NCBI GenBank assembly: GCA_946811695.1
Contig: OX328124.1
Location: 30,982,148 to 31,046,147, forward strand
Reading direction: 5' to 3'
DNA: 64,000 nucleotides
Origin: Gonocerus acuteangulatus
Taxonomy: Eukaryota; Arthropoda; Insecta; Hemiptera; Coreidae
Positions 22,801-34,099 of the stretch are shown one piece after another. Positions within the stretch are counted from its first letter, which is position 1. Every line of letters starts with the position of its first letter. The notes under the pieces were generated by a model. That model did no database searches. It was not told where the DNA came from and saw only the letters and a list, made by a program, of their open reading frames with translations. The translations under genes were made by a program, and so were the position numbers.

Positions 22801-24221
22801 AATAGGTTGAAAGTGCTTTATTTTATATATCCTGTTTAGAAAATGATATCGACATGATTCTTACACCAATTCATTTGTTTTATAGAGTAGATTAAAAAAA
22901 AACATACAGTCGTTAAACAATAATTCATATTTCGTCAAATAAATTCCAAAATATGCTTATGTTTTCAAGTAAACTAGTATTATACATTTTTTTACACCAA
23001 AAATAATAGCATACTTAAAATTAGCACCCCAAGAAATCTTAATGTGGTAAATATCATTGAAAACAAAAAATAATAATTTTTTTCCAGTCCGGAAGAGACT
23101 AAAAAGTTGTAAGCGAAAAAGTAATGTCACGTTTTAAAATTTAATATCTCCACTTGAGATAATCCGATTTTTACGTCCTTGAGCTCTTTCAAAAGAAGAA
23201 AGACTCTTTTTCCTAACCATATAAATGGGTATTGTATTATCTTAGAAGGTACTTGTAAAAAATTGGTCACAAAATAAAAATAAAATGTAAACGTTTTTGC
23301 ATATAACGTCGATCCCAGAACACGTAGAAACACCCCGATTGAAAGAAAATGTGCCACTTTAGAGTCTCTATCGAACCTCCAAGTTTTGTTAAAATCGGGT
23401 AAATATTCTTTGAAATATAGCCGGATCGTTGAATCCTCAACAAAATTTTGAGGGTTGACCCCTTACCTTTGGAATCTTCCCAAAATTTGAATATAGGGGT
23501 TTCTTAATGTGTTAAAAACAAATCTGACATCCGTTTTAAAATCAAAAATTGTTTCACATACTCGACTCAATAGAAGTATTTATTCTGCCTACCTTTAAAA
23601 AGTTATCCATTGTAAAAAAAATTGTTATTGATGTGGCATTAGTGGAGAATGATAATTCTAACGTTTAATTTTAACCCTAAAATCTAAAATTATTTAATTA
23701 TACTTATTTAAGTAACTGTTCATTTATTATGGTTAGGATTCGCTGACAAGTAGAGACCATCTGAGACCCCAGAAGTCAAGTGGTCTAAGTGACATTTTTG
23801 AAAAAAGATGAGTTAGACACAGGAATGGGTCGTGAAAACTGTAATTTTGTAGGTGGTAAAGAAACCCAAGTGATTTTCTTGACAGTTGCTGCCACCTAGC
23901 TTGGATTCTCTTGATTATTGTCACTTTTGTAATATTTTGTCCAAAAGGAAATTAAAGGGTCTATGTGCGGATTCCCCAATTCAATTGCATATTAATAATC
24001 AACCGGATGATGTACCTGTTGTGTATCATCGTTAATAAACAGCTGAGTACCTGAGGATTCGTCTAGTACGTTTGTTTGCTACTAGTGTTTGCTGTTATCC
24101 CGTATGTTCATCTTTGACCTAATTTTCCTCAAAACATTGAGTTTATTACTTAGACACCTTGACCTTTGGGGTCCTAATTTGTCTTACTTGAATATAATCT
24201 TAAGTATTGACTTCCGTTCAG
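22801..24221. other. AT-rich stretch without recognisable genes
   Basis: Short frames (23127-23357 minus, 23733-23924 minus) have no recognisable domain. No repeat boundaries could be set. Confidence 0.4.
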
Positions 24222-24310
24222 TAGGCCCAATGGCCGTGAGTGCTAAGGCGTAAGCGATCCATGCTTTAGATTCTGGGCTCTTAAATCATGTTCCAAAAGA
24301 GAAGATAAAT
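24222..24310 (+). repeat. tRNA-like SINE head fragment (family D)
   Basis: AGGCCCAATGGCCGTGAGTG then CTAAGGCGTAAGCGATCC resembles a tRNA D-arm/A-box region. It matches the minus strand of about 42925-43020 (GGCCCGGTGGGCGTAAGTGT). Confidence 0.45.
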
Positions 24311-25655
24311 AAACATTTACAAGTTTAAATTAGGTTTAAACTTCGAATTTATGTACATTGCTTACAAAAATGTACATACATTATTTGTTATGAAAAGTAA
24401 CATTAATACTCCGCTTAAGTTCTTCCCATATACAGGTATTTACAATATATGTGGATATGAAATATTCAGCTATGTAGAAGTTTGTGATGCAAATCGGCTA
24501 TTTATTAATTTATCGAATGGCACCCTGTGGACCAAATCATTTTCTCCGTTAAGGCCACAAGAACTGGTAATATGCCGGTCGTTCTCTTGTTGAGCAAGTC
24601 TCAGCCAAGGTTGGCTTACTCAACCTTTAATGATTTTTAGAAATCACACGTTGTGGTCTTTTAGTAATTTCTTGTGTTCATCGGTTCTTTACTGGATTAA
24701 CCCTGCCAAGTTTGCGGTTTTAGCACATTTAAAGGGGTCTATTGGTGTTTCATGAATGAGTTATTTAAACTTATCTTCAAATTTAACATTTAGGATTTTA
24801 GGATCGCGTCATCTAGACGCATTTCCATAACTTCTTATCCTTGGGGTCATTTGGAAAGATTTGAATAAGTGTATTTAATGTTTTGTAAAACAATTAAACA
24901 CCTACTTTATTAAAATGTATTTTCAATCGTTTTCGTAGATCATTTAGTAAGCTTTCAAATGGTTACATTCCACGTTCCACGATGTACCAACCGTTCTTAA
25001 GATATTTAAGAAAATGTACGAAATTCCCCAAAATTCTCAACTTAACATTTAGATACATTAGTTTGTATGAATATCAAACATCTAGAGAACATTTCAAATG
25101 AATCCATCGTTTCTAAGTACCCGAACTGAACATTATTTAGGAAAACTAGTATTATTCAAGTTTCTCGAAACCGATCACATATGGCCTTAAAAATTGATTT
25201 ACTCGTTTTATACGTTAAAGAACTTACACGAAGTATAGATTTAAGTCTACGAGCGCAAAAGCGTAAGCGTTAAGATTTTTTTTATACGGCGAATTTCGCT
25301 CAATGGTGGAGATAAGATGCGGTGGAAGATCCGAAACTTAAAGGTTTAAAAAGTTGGTAAGAAAAGAATTTTCGTGTGACTCTGCACTGTTCGAGGGCGG
25401 ATAAAGAATTGATCGAATATTTAAATTTGAGGATTTATTATTAAAATTTTAACGTCCAATTTTTTATCCCAGCTAAACAGGGAGGACAAATTGAACTCAT
25501 GGTAGAAGAACGAACTTTGTGAATGCAATATTTCGTCTCGCAGGAGCTTCATTCCTGTACGGCGCAATCCTGAAGAATCTGCTTAAGATAACATATATAA
25601 ATATAAAAAAAACCCGAATAATTATACCCCCCCCCCCCCGAAAATATTTATATCC
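24311..25655. other. AT-rich stretch without recognisable genes
   Basis: The frame at 24351-24593 has no recognisable domain. A poly(C) run (25627-25639) precedes the SINE-like segment. Nothing else can be supported. Confidence 0.4.
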
Positions 25656-25815
25656 CGCTCCGGCCCGAAGGCCGTGAGCGCCCGTTCCTTTGGTCGTGAA
25701 TTCGATTCCCACAAGGAGTGATGGCTTTTCTAGCAGCATATTCCTGGCTAGAAGAGGGTTATCCCTGCAGAAAACCCGCCCTAAAGGTCTATGTTATGTA
25801 TAAGTGGATGTTACA
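25656..25815 (+). repeat. tRNA-like SINE fragment (family C)
   Basis: GGCCCGAAGGCCGTGAGCGC (A-box region) and GAATTCGATTCCCAC (B-box) are followed by a body with GATGGCTTTTCTAGC and CCTGGCTAGAAGAGGG. The minus strand of 38845-38985 carries the same order of blocks. No tail or duplication could be assigned. Confidence 0.6.
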
Positions 25816-25894
25816 AATTTAAAGAAATAATAATCCCATATCATATCCTATATCATATGTAGTGAAAGAACTGAATCAATTACTAGATTTCTTC

Positions 25895-25970
25895 TGGAGT
25901 AAACCCTGACTTCTAATAGACCGATTTAAATTTTTTTTACGAAACTTTGTTCCGTTGAGAGGAATCAAAA
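25895..25970 (+). repeat. Fragment of the GAGTAAACCC repeat
   Basis: CTGGAGTAAACCCTGACTTC then TAATAGACCGATTTAAAT is a diverged single unit of the array at 53765-54240. Confidence 0.6.
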
Positions 25971-25982
25971 ATTACGGAGAAA

Positions 25983-26157
25983 GGGGTCTCCCGTGGCCTA
26001 GTGCTAGCGCGCTAGATTCATAAGCGGGAGATGAATGAGATGAATGCCGGTTCGATCCCCACCGGCAACAGGAATTTTCTCATCTCAGGGCTCGCTGAGA
26101 AAATTCCTGGCTGCACCCTGGATGTCGGCGCTAATGGCCAAGAATTGTCGATGCGCC

Positions 26158-26218
<61 letters not shown>
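25983..26218 (+). mobile_element. tRNA-derived SINE (family B) with poly(A) tail
   Basis: The tRNA-like head has an A box in GTGGCCTAGTGCTAGCG and a near-consensus B box, GGTTCGATCCCC. A body of about 100 bp follows, including AATTTTCTCATCTCAGGGCT, and then 59 A residues. A 12-bp duplication with one mismatch flanks it: ATTACGGAGAAA at 25971-25982 and ATTACGGACAAA at 26219-26230. The long pure tail and intact duplication suggest a young insertion. A diverged minus-strand relative is at 41236-41352. Confidence 0.9.
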
Positions 26219-26221
<3 letters not shown>

Positions 26222-26230
26222 ACGGACAAA

Positions 26231-27006
26231 TAATAAGTTGGTTCCAGAGTACTCCCTTCCTCCACTCAAGATGGGAGATTAAATAATCTAGAATGTTCAG
26301 CTTTTTATTGACTAATATTATGAAAATGGTTTTTTCAATTGCTACCTGAAATTACATTTATATTTTCACTTGTTGTATCTTTCTTAACTTAATTCCTTTT
26401 TCCTACCTGCTAGGTTTGGAAAATTTAAAACTGATTTATGGCTATTAGAAAGCCACGTAAAGATGATGTAAAGATCTCCCTGCTCTTAAAATTAATAGTT
26501 TTTTTTGTATTATATTATGTAAGACAAAGCTTTCTTATGAAATTGAATAGAGTATCTATGTTAATTGGTGTTATTAGTAATTTTGGGCGTCGATTAGCCT
26601 GAGAAGACTTTCATATTCATGAACTAGAACGTAATGTCATGTCCATTCGACATGCTTTCGGGATTCGTTGCTTACGTATCTTTTAATGGTTTTTTATTCA
26701 AATATTTTTAATGGAATATATTATTCCTTAGCTTTAAGAGAAAAAGATTGAATGTAAATGTATTCTTGCACATTTTCATTTCATGTGTTTGAAATAATAT
26801 CTGTTTATTTGTAACAGAAGAGTGCTTGCGAAAGTCCTTGTTGTTATCGTCTGCAAAAGAAGTGCCTATTCTTTTAGTATCTTTTCTTACTTCTTGTGGT
26901 GGGAATCACAGCATGTTGCATCGATCTGAAACCACAATCTGCATATGGTGCCGAGAAATGTCGACGTGTACGCCCGAAAATACCAATTGCTGGAATTTGT
27001 ATATAT
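26231..27006. other. AT-rich stretch without recognisable genes
   Basis: The frames at 26826-27050 and 26887-27102 (minus) have no recognisable domain and overlap the start of the next element. Confidence 0.4.
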
Positions 27007-28378
27007 GTTACCGGCAAAGTATAAAATCAGGCATTCTATTGTATGCCTAAATCCAGCCGGCAATGTATGAAATATAGCGTATTGCATACTTTCCCCAGAC
27101 ATTATATAGAATGCCTACCGCGCTTTAGGCAAAGTATGAAAGACAGGGTTTGTAGCTTTTAGGAGTAACTACCGGCGGACGGCGGTAGATTTGGGGGCCT
27201 TCATGTTGGAGTAGGAAATGTAAATGTGTTAAAGAGCAAAGAAAATGCAATTCTAAGTGTTACAATACTCAGCCCTGCAATTCTAAGTGTTACAATACTC
27301 AGCCCTGCAATTCTAAGTGTTACAATACTCAGCCCTGCAATTCTAAGTGTTACAATACTCAGCCCTGCAATTCTAAGTGTTACAATACTCAGCCCTGCAA
27401 TTCTAAGTGTTACAATACTCAGCCCTGCAATTCTAAGTGTTACAATACTCAGCCCTGCAATTCTAAGTGTTACAATACTCAGCCCTGCAATTCTAAGTGT
27501 TACAATACTCAGCCCTGCAATTCTAAGTGTTACAATACTCAGCCCTGCAATTCTAAGTGTTACAATACTCAGCCCTGCAATTCTAAGTGTTACAATACTC
27601 AGCCCTGCAATTCTAAGAGTTACAATACTCAGCCCTGCAATTCTAAGTGTTACAATACTCAGCCCTGCAATTCTAAGTGTTACAATACTCAGCCCTGCAA
27701 TTCTAAGTGTTACAATACTCAGCCCTGCAATTCTAAGTGTTACAATACTCAGCCCTGCAATTCTAAGTGTTACAATACTCAGCCCTGCAATTCTAAGTGT
27801 TACAATACTCAGCCCTGCAATTCTAAGTGTTACAATACTCAGCCCTGCAATTCTAAGTGTTACAATACTCAGCCCTGCAATTCTAAGTGTTACAATACTC
27901 AGCCCTGCAATTCTAAGTGTTACAATACTCAGCCCTGCAATTCTAAGTGTTACAATACTCAGCCCTGCAATTCTAAGTGTTACAATACTCAGCCCTGCAA
28001 TTCTAAGTGTTACAATACTCAGCCCTGCAATTCTAAGTGTTACAATACTCAGCCCTGCAATTCTAAGTGTTACAATACTCAGTCCTGATGCAACAAGTAG
28101 CTCTAAATATGTAAATAAATAAATTCGTTGCCGAAAGATCTTGTTTTTACCAATTTTTAAAGTTATTCAAATTACCTAGGTTAAAGTGTATAGATTAAAT
28201 TCAAAACCTTTTTAATTTTAAACAATGCCAAGTAAGCAACAGGCATTCTATAGAATACCTAGGCATTTTATACAATGCTGAGGCAATGTGTGTAATATAT
28301 AAAAACTAATACTTTCTATACTTTGCCTAAACCGCTTAGGCGTTATATAGAGTGCCTGGCTTCTACACTTTGCCGGTA

Positions 28379-28380
<2 letters not shown>
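27007..28380. mobile_element. Non-autonomous DNA element with TIRs enclosing a minisatellite
   Basis: The first 14 bp, GTTACCGGCAAAGT (27007-27020), are the exact reverse complement of 28367-28380. The match continues imperfectly for another 30-40 bp, sharing CAGGCA-TCTAT and GCCTAA. Both subterminal regions are studded with AGGCATTCTATA-like and GGCAAAGTAT-like motifs in both orientations. Most of the interior is the 30-bp array at 27246-28086. There is no transposase. The target duplication cannot be defined because both flanks are (TA)/(CA) simple sequence. I cannot assign a superfamily. Confidence 0.8.
27246..28086 (+). repeat. 28-copy array of a 30-bp unit
   Basis: The unit begins CAATTCTAAGTGTTACAATA and ends CTCAGCCCTG. 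It is repeated 28 times with only one internal substitution seen (copy 13, GTG to GAG at about 27617) and a C-to-T change in the last copy. Because 30 is divisible by three the array is open in frame, giving a repeated decapeptide AILSVTILSP. The frame has only a GTG start and no in-frame ATG, so I do not call a gene. Confidence 0.97.
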
Positions 28381-28443
<63 letters not shown>

Positions 28444-28700
28444 CATAAATGTCTGTTAGCGTTCTGGATTCTACAAAAATCGTCCGATTTTGAAGACATT
28501 TGGCACGAAAATATTTCCCTGAAACGGAAGTTCATGTTCATTAATCATCTGAAGGTGCTCAAACTTACACAGTTTTTTTCGGCTACAATTGCGCGAAAAA
28601 ATTCATAGCGCTTACAGTTTTTTGCCTATAGGCTCCCAGTTTAAAATTTAATAGGTATATAAGAAATCACGGGTGAGACGGATTGAGCTTTGAGCAAAAT
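28381..28700 (+). repeat. (CA)n(TA)n tract followed by right-half-like copy of repeat X
   Basis: (CA)n at 28379-28393 passes into (TA)n up to 28434. The sequence then reads ATGTCTGTTAGCGTTCTGGA, then CCGATTTTGAAGACATTTGGC. This parallels TGTCTGTTCGCTC...CCGATTTTGATGGAATTTGG at 52252-52306. It is a diverged member of repeat X or a related family. Confidence 0.6.
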
Positions 28701-29089
28701 GAGGGAAGGTGATCTTCGCCAGCATTCCGTATGACCAGACTTGGCGCAATTTATTTTTTTTATTCCAGAACAGGCACATTGGGTGTCAAAATTTCTCGTG
28801 TCTGTAAGCTCTTGATTTTTTATTACTTTAATCCTTTCATATTCCTTGCTATGGACCGACCAATACCAGGTTTTTTTTTATTAGATTTCTCTAATAGATA
28901 TTATTAGTATTTTGTTTCTTTATTTATTTTTTCACTCCTCAAAAAACAATGGCTCTAATATTCAATTCTAGTGGACGGATTCTGATACTTTTCTATTTGT
29001 TTTTTACAAAAGGGTTCTCATTAGTTGGGCACTATATCGAACGGGTTTCGTTGCAAGGATGTTAAAATAACGATTGGTACGGGCAAGTT
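28701..29089. other. Intergenic stretch, nothing recognised
   Basis: AT-rich, with no frame or repeat that I can place. Confidence 0.4.
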
Positions 29090-29302
29090 AATATTTTGGT
29101 TCCAGAGAAAACACACATTCCTAATAATCAGGTTTAGTTTATTTTTACAACACATGTTTGTTCTTGACATTTGGAAGACTGTATTTTTGGATTGTTGAAC
29201 ACAACTTGTTAGATAACAATTTGTGTCCAGAGTAAACCCTGTCTCCAGAAAGAAGGATTTTGCTAGCTAACGAACTCGTCCAATCGTTTGTTATTGGAAC
29301 GG

Positions 29303-29377
<75 letters not shown>

Positions 29378-29500
29378 CACATTTTAACGGGGGTCATTTT
29401 CGATGTTTACTTGACTTGATCGATAAAGATTTGAAGAAAGATTTCAAACATTCATTCAATAGTGCAACCTCAATAGGTATATTCCTTCGGAAAATGATAT
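29090..29500 (+). repeat. (TA)n-cored dispersed repeat (family Y), copy 1
   Basis: The block CTAACGAACTCGTCCAATCG leads into a (TA)n/(CA)n tract at 29302-29380. This is followed by TTTTAACGGGGGTCATTTTC and further homology to about 29490. The same order occurs at 54240-54500. The frames across it (29145-29378, 29260-29502) arise from the dinucleotide tract. Confidence 0.75.
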
Positions 29501-30059
29501 AAAGAAAATAAATAACGCCATTCGATGCATTACACTTTAAGACGAGGGAAAAATGTAATTAAACTGTTTTTGTTCCCCCAAGTGTTTAATTCTCTTATTA
29601 GATCAATGTACCTAATTGAAGATCTCAAATGTCCTGTACATCATTAGGTAGGATTGTATTCTTGTTCGTTCTAGAGCGAATAATTATTTGATGAGAATGT
29701 TTATGTCGATGATTGTTAATTGAATTGTTCCTTTGAATGAATGGAATATAAAATGAAAGATATTTAAATGCTTCCTTTGTTAGTATCTCATACACCCTGC
29801 TCTTGAATAGGGAGATGTACCGATACCCATACAAGGCCTCACATAACCTCCTATATGGCCTTGTCTTAATTAATATTAGTCAGATAATTCCAGTCGTTAT
29901 GGCTTTATTAAGGTATGTTTCTCGTTTATTTGGTCAGATTTATATTTTATATTACATATATTTACACAGCTGTATGTAGAATGCTAATTTAAATTTAGAA
30001 CACACTTTAAATTTATAACATACGATCAGAAAAATAAAAGTTATATAGTGAAGATGGAG
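29501..30059. other. Intergenic stretch, nothing recognised
   Basis: A minus frame at 29625-29834 has no recognisable domain. Confidence 0.4.
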
Positions 30060-30767
30060 ATAGTTAGCCGTTGCAGAGATATTGGCAAATATACCAGGTA
30101 TATTTGGCCTAGCCGAATCCCAACTATACCTTGTCTTCGTAAAAGTTATATACTTGCGAAGGCCACATTATTCGAAGGCTGAATTCAAATCCGAAGTCTG
30201 TTTCACCCCATCGGCGCAAAATCAAGGTCATTTCAAGGACAAAATAAATTTTCTAGATTAATTTATTGAAAAAAAAAACATATTTTTCCATGAAATGGCC
30301 TTGATTTTGCCCCGATTGGGTGAAACAGAACTCGGATTCGAATTCAACGACCATCAAAACCACGGAAGCTCTAGTTATTTCTTCTTAAACGACTTCATGC
30401 GAAATGTGCTCTCCAAATGCTCTTAAACCTGAAGTGCTGGAGTGAAACGGACTTCAGCGTGCCGAAATACTTAAGAATATATGTATGGTGTCTTTGGAAA
30501 TTACCGCTTTTTTTGTATGCCTGTGTATTAAATACTTACTCTGCCATCGAGGAGATGCTGGTTTGAAGACAAGGATGTACTTCTGCAGCTATCATAACTT
30601 TGGAATTGCCAATAGAATGCCATACCTTCTATGTCGGATTCTTGTGGAAAATCAAATTCTAAACGAGTTTATATCGGTGAATTTTTCGATATGACGCATC
30701 CTTTAGCCGTAAAAAGTCAAAAACCTGTCTCGATGTTCCAGACTAATATCTCTGCAACCGTTTGAGG
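30060..30767. mobile_element. Probable foldback/MITE cluster
   Basis: An inner hairpin is clear. About 30175-30240 matches the reverse complement of about 30289-30352 over ~65 bp, including CTGTTTCACCC and GCAAAATCAAGG. An outer, weaker pair, GCCGTTGCAGAGATATT at 30067 versus AATATCTCTGCAACCG at 30746, may mark the ends of one larger element. No coding function; the frame at 30485-30694 is unsupported. Confidence 0.6.
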
Positions 30768-32160
30768 TCAATTAGTGAAACGTTTTTGTGTGGTTCGGGC
30801 TTTAAAAATCCTACAAAAAGATGCTTAATAAAAATAAAATAAATAAATGCAAAATTGCCGCGAGGTGCCATAAGTCTGGATTCCAGAAGGGAATGACGTA
30901 GTGCTGTGGTTATCCAGCCGATTGTAAAGTTATAGACAGAGAGAAGTTGGCTACTTGGGTAGAGAAGGACGCACTTGTTCAAGGCCACAATAGGGTTCGC
31001 GGGGAAGGCTTTTGCTGAAGTTCCGGACGATGGTTGAGTTTTTACCGGAGAGCCAGGAAAAGTTTGGTTATGTGAAGTTGGTAGAGGACTTTCCCTCGGG
31101 GGTTTAATTTGTACCTTATTAACTTTACAGTATATTAATGATCTATACATTCCGTATTGCCCTGTCCTGTTATTGCACAGACCTCACTAGAAGCAATGGT
31201 GCACGAGCAGGAAAGCTCATTATCAGTCTAAAATCCACACCCTAAAGCAATACTTCAAGGCTGAATTTGGCAATCTTATCACGTTACAAGAAAGTAACCA
31301 TAGTTTTGTAATTGTTGTTATTTCCTCCGGAAACGGATTAATATGATCCAACACTGATGTGCTTTCCTTATCAATAGCGACAATAAGCTCATAATAATAG
31401 AAAGCTCTGTCTAGATAATGACTGTTTCCAACCAAGGCTAATTATCTTATTAATAACGTAATGAAGGAAAGGTTTATCTTATTTCTTCGAGCAATTTCCC
31501 TTTTCCAACTCGTCTTGGGATGTTTGTCACTAATAAGCAAAACTCGGCCTTGTCGAGTATGTCCTTATCTCTGCGGCTATTGTTTCTGCTCAAACTTGCA
31601 ATGAACACATCCTCCTTTCTCGGTCCTTGGCGTGATGTCATTGTCATCGCATTATTCACTTTTTACCACTTAATCGTCAAAGTACCGGTGCAAATTTATG
31701 TATACAAAATAAAAAATAAATGTCGTCTTTGATTTCAAAAATTTGGACCTCCCGTTCTATTTGCAACTACGCCAAATATTGCGTTCGATTGTTGCGAGAG
31801 GTTTATCTTTCTAAAGTGGTTGTGCGTGAAGTGAGGTATGGAGTGTAAATCCATTAAGCCAGCTGTTTGCTGTGAGATTTCGCAACACCATTCCCCAAAG
31901 TGTTTTCTGCGTCTTTCTTCCGGGAGTTCTTTGAAGCAAATTGTCCTTTGCTTACTTTGTAGCACGGCTATTTCACGAGTGAATGAAGTTATTGATGGTA
32001 CTGTTTTGTGTTCCTATTGAAAAATAGGGAGTGACATTTGATAAAGAACTTTTGTTATTAGATATGTTGAAAATCTATCAAGGATTTCTTACCTTTATTT
32101 TAATTTTACGTTTTTAGCGTATTTTTTCTCACTATACTCACTATATAGGAAATATACCTG
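30768..32160. other. Stretch with unsupported short frames
   Basis: This holds several frames of 60-135 residues on both strands (30743-31150 minus, 31223-31435 minus, 31735-31965 minus). None shows a family motif that I recognise, and none is joined to another by convincing splice sites. The minus frame at 31735-31965 (KELPEERRRKHFGEWCCEI...) looks least random but remains unassigned. Confidence 0.3.
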
Positions 32161-32230
32161 TTCATGACGTCGATTTGATCTGGAAGTTTAACGGGACAAC
32201 TACAAAACAATCGTTCGTTCAAATTTGTAC

Positions 32231-32277
32231 AAACACACACACACACACTCACACACACACACACACACACACACACG

Positions 32278-32306
<29 letters not shown>
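32231..32306 (+). repeat. (CA)n(TA)n microsatellite
   Basis: An AC run with one interruption (32231-32276) passes into (TA)n to 32306, ending next to a Helitron-type terminus. The 70 bp before it (GATCTGGAAGTTTAACGGG...CAAATTTGTAC) resemble the left side of repeat X. Confidence 0.95.
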
Positions 32307-32308
<2 letters not shown>

Positions 32309-32450
32309 CTAGCTGTTACCCGGTGTGCCATGCTACCTACTTTATGTACCTACTTTATATTAAATAGGTGTTACCGGGTGTGGCATGCTACACGTTTCAT
32401 ATTAAATACCTGTTACCCAGCATGCCATGGTACTCCTACTTTATATTATA
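32309..32450 (-). repeat. Helitron-type 3' end with tandemly repeated terminus
   Basis: CTAGCTGTTACCCGGTGTGC at 32309 is, on the minus strand, a CTAG-ending terminus preceded by a hairpin-like region, like that at 41710. The terminal motif recurs twice downstream in diverged form (TGTTACCGGGTGTGGCATGC and TGTTACCCAGCATGCCATGG), giving three roughly 40-60-bp units. Where the element ends on the right is unclear. Confidence 0.6.
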
Positions 32451-32999
32451 TATTAAAATGAATGATTATATGACACTTGTTCAAATTATGAGAAAGTAAG
32501 TTTATAAGTTGAGAGCTCAGTTAAAAAAATTATTTTTCAAATTTTCACTGAATGTGGGGTGGAAAATAAATTAACCCTTATTTTAAAAAGTATACTGGAA
32601 TCATGTAATTGTAGTACCACTTTAAAGAAAATCCTAACCAAACTACCTTTTCATGTAATAATCTGTAACTAAGGTTTTTCTTTCTATGATTGAAAAAGTA
32701 ATTGATGCAGGATTTATGTTAACTGAGCCAAAAGGAAAGTATTAAACACTTTTTGTTCCAAATAAACTTTCACATTTTGTTGTTGACATTTTCCGTTATA
32801 TTAAAGCTTCTCTTTCAAATCTTAAGGTTTATGAGCTCTTCTTTAAGGATAGCCCTTTTGTCATAGGAAATAGGGGTATCTAAGAAAAACAAATTTAGAT
32901 ATTTTTGTTGCAGCTATAGACAACAATGAATTAAAGCTATTTGGGAATTTCAATAACGACTTATACTAAATAATTTAATGGGGGATTAATTAGATTTGG
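32451..32999. other. AT-rich stretch without recognisable genes
   Basis: A broken frame with some protein-like character (MIEKVIDAGFMLTEPKGKY) lies near 32683-32745, but it contains stops. I cannot assign it. Confidence 0.3.
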
Positions 33000-33354
33000 C
33001 GAGGGGTCGAGGTTAGCTCAGTGGTAGAGCACTGGACTAATAAACTGGAGCACCTGAGATCGAATCCCGAGCAAACAATAAAGATTTTTTCTTCTAATGT
33101 CTTCGTTCTTGGGTTGAATTTGGCCTCACTGGCAGTCCCTAGGCCAACCCAGCCTTTAATAAATTTACCAATGGATACCCTGGGTGCTAATGGCTTGAGG
33201 TGTCGAAGCAGCCTAGGGGAAAATCAGGCGGCTGGAGCATAGTACTGACCACACTATCTCCCTAGTGTGCTGTACAGTCATGAATCAGATTCCTCTATAG
33301 TATCTGCCACTTAGGGTCCTCGTGGCCTTTTTTTTTTTTTTTTTTTTTTTTTTT
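33000..33354 (+). mobile_element. tRNA-derived SINE (family A) with poly(T) tail, copy 2
   Basis: Has the same head (TTAGCTCAGTGGTAGAGCAC), body (CTGACCACACTATCTCCCTA) and oligo(T) end (about 33328-33354) as the copy at 3647. Its B box is diverged (GAGATCGAATCCC). The flanks GATTTGGC (left) and GATTTTGC (right) may be a decayed duplication. This copy looks older than the first. The frame at 33021-33242 is a by-product. Confidence 0.85.
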
Positions 33355-34089
33355 GATTTTGCAACAATATTGTGCTCATATTGCAAGCTTATTTAAATAA
33401 TGGAGTAGTCAGAGGATATAAATATCTCAGACAAAAGAAAGCAGATATAAAAATATAATAAAACTGCTGGGTGTAAATATGTCAATAATAAAGAGGCTTG
33501 GCATATTTAGATTAATAGAAAATTGCGAGGAAAATTCAATTCTCCTGGGGGGGGGGGATAAATGAAAGAATTCATTTTAATAAGAAGGAAATGGTTTAAA
33601 GACAATTCCATGACAACAAATTAAAATGATATAAATTTAAATATTAAAAGTGAAATTAAGTTAGGCTTGCGATGGACAAAACGTTATGAAACAATAAAAA
33701 TGATATAAAACTCCATCGTTGCTGCCTTCTCCTTAATGGAACATATTTTTTTAAAGGTTCTAAGATTGAGGGCTTGGAGGAATAATTTATGATAATAAAG
33801 TAAATATTTTTGGTACAAATCTAGAAGAGAATGTAATTGATTCCTTCTGCAAGTTATTCATAATGGGTATTACTACCATATTTTTTAAAAATAAATGTGC
33901 ATTTTACCCTTTTTATAATTAAAATTGTTGAGATAAGAAATTATTTAAAAGTAGTAAAAGTGTGGGAGATTAATAAAAGCATGTCAAGTTCATATTCATT
34001 TATTACACACACAAACAGCAAGATGTACACCACTTCACATTATAAATTGTATAACCGACAAAAATGTTCCTCCCTAAGGCAGGAAGTAT
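33355..34089. other. AT-rich stretch, nothing firmly recognised
   Basis: Contains a G run near 33547-33556 and otherwise low-complexity AT-rich sequence. Short frames (33897-34091) are unsupported. Confidence 0.35.
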
Positions 34090-34099
34090 GAACAATATA

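Noticed and set aside
25984..26070. tRNA gene on the plus strand
   Set aside because: Good A and B boxes, but it is the head of a poly(A) SINE with a 12-bp duplication, and a proper cloverleaf is not evident.
27246..28086. CRISPR-like array
   Set aside because: The repeats are contiguous without spacers, in a eukaryotic setting.
27226..28122. 298-residue frame with repeated AILSVTILSP, looking like a repetitive structural protein
   Set aside because: It starts with GTG, has no in-frame ATG, and is open only because the unit is 30 bp long. There is no signal peptide or non-repeat coding flank.
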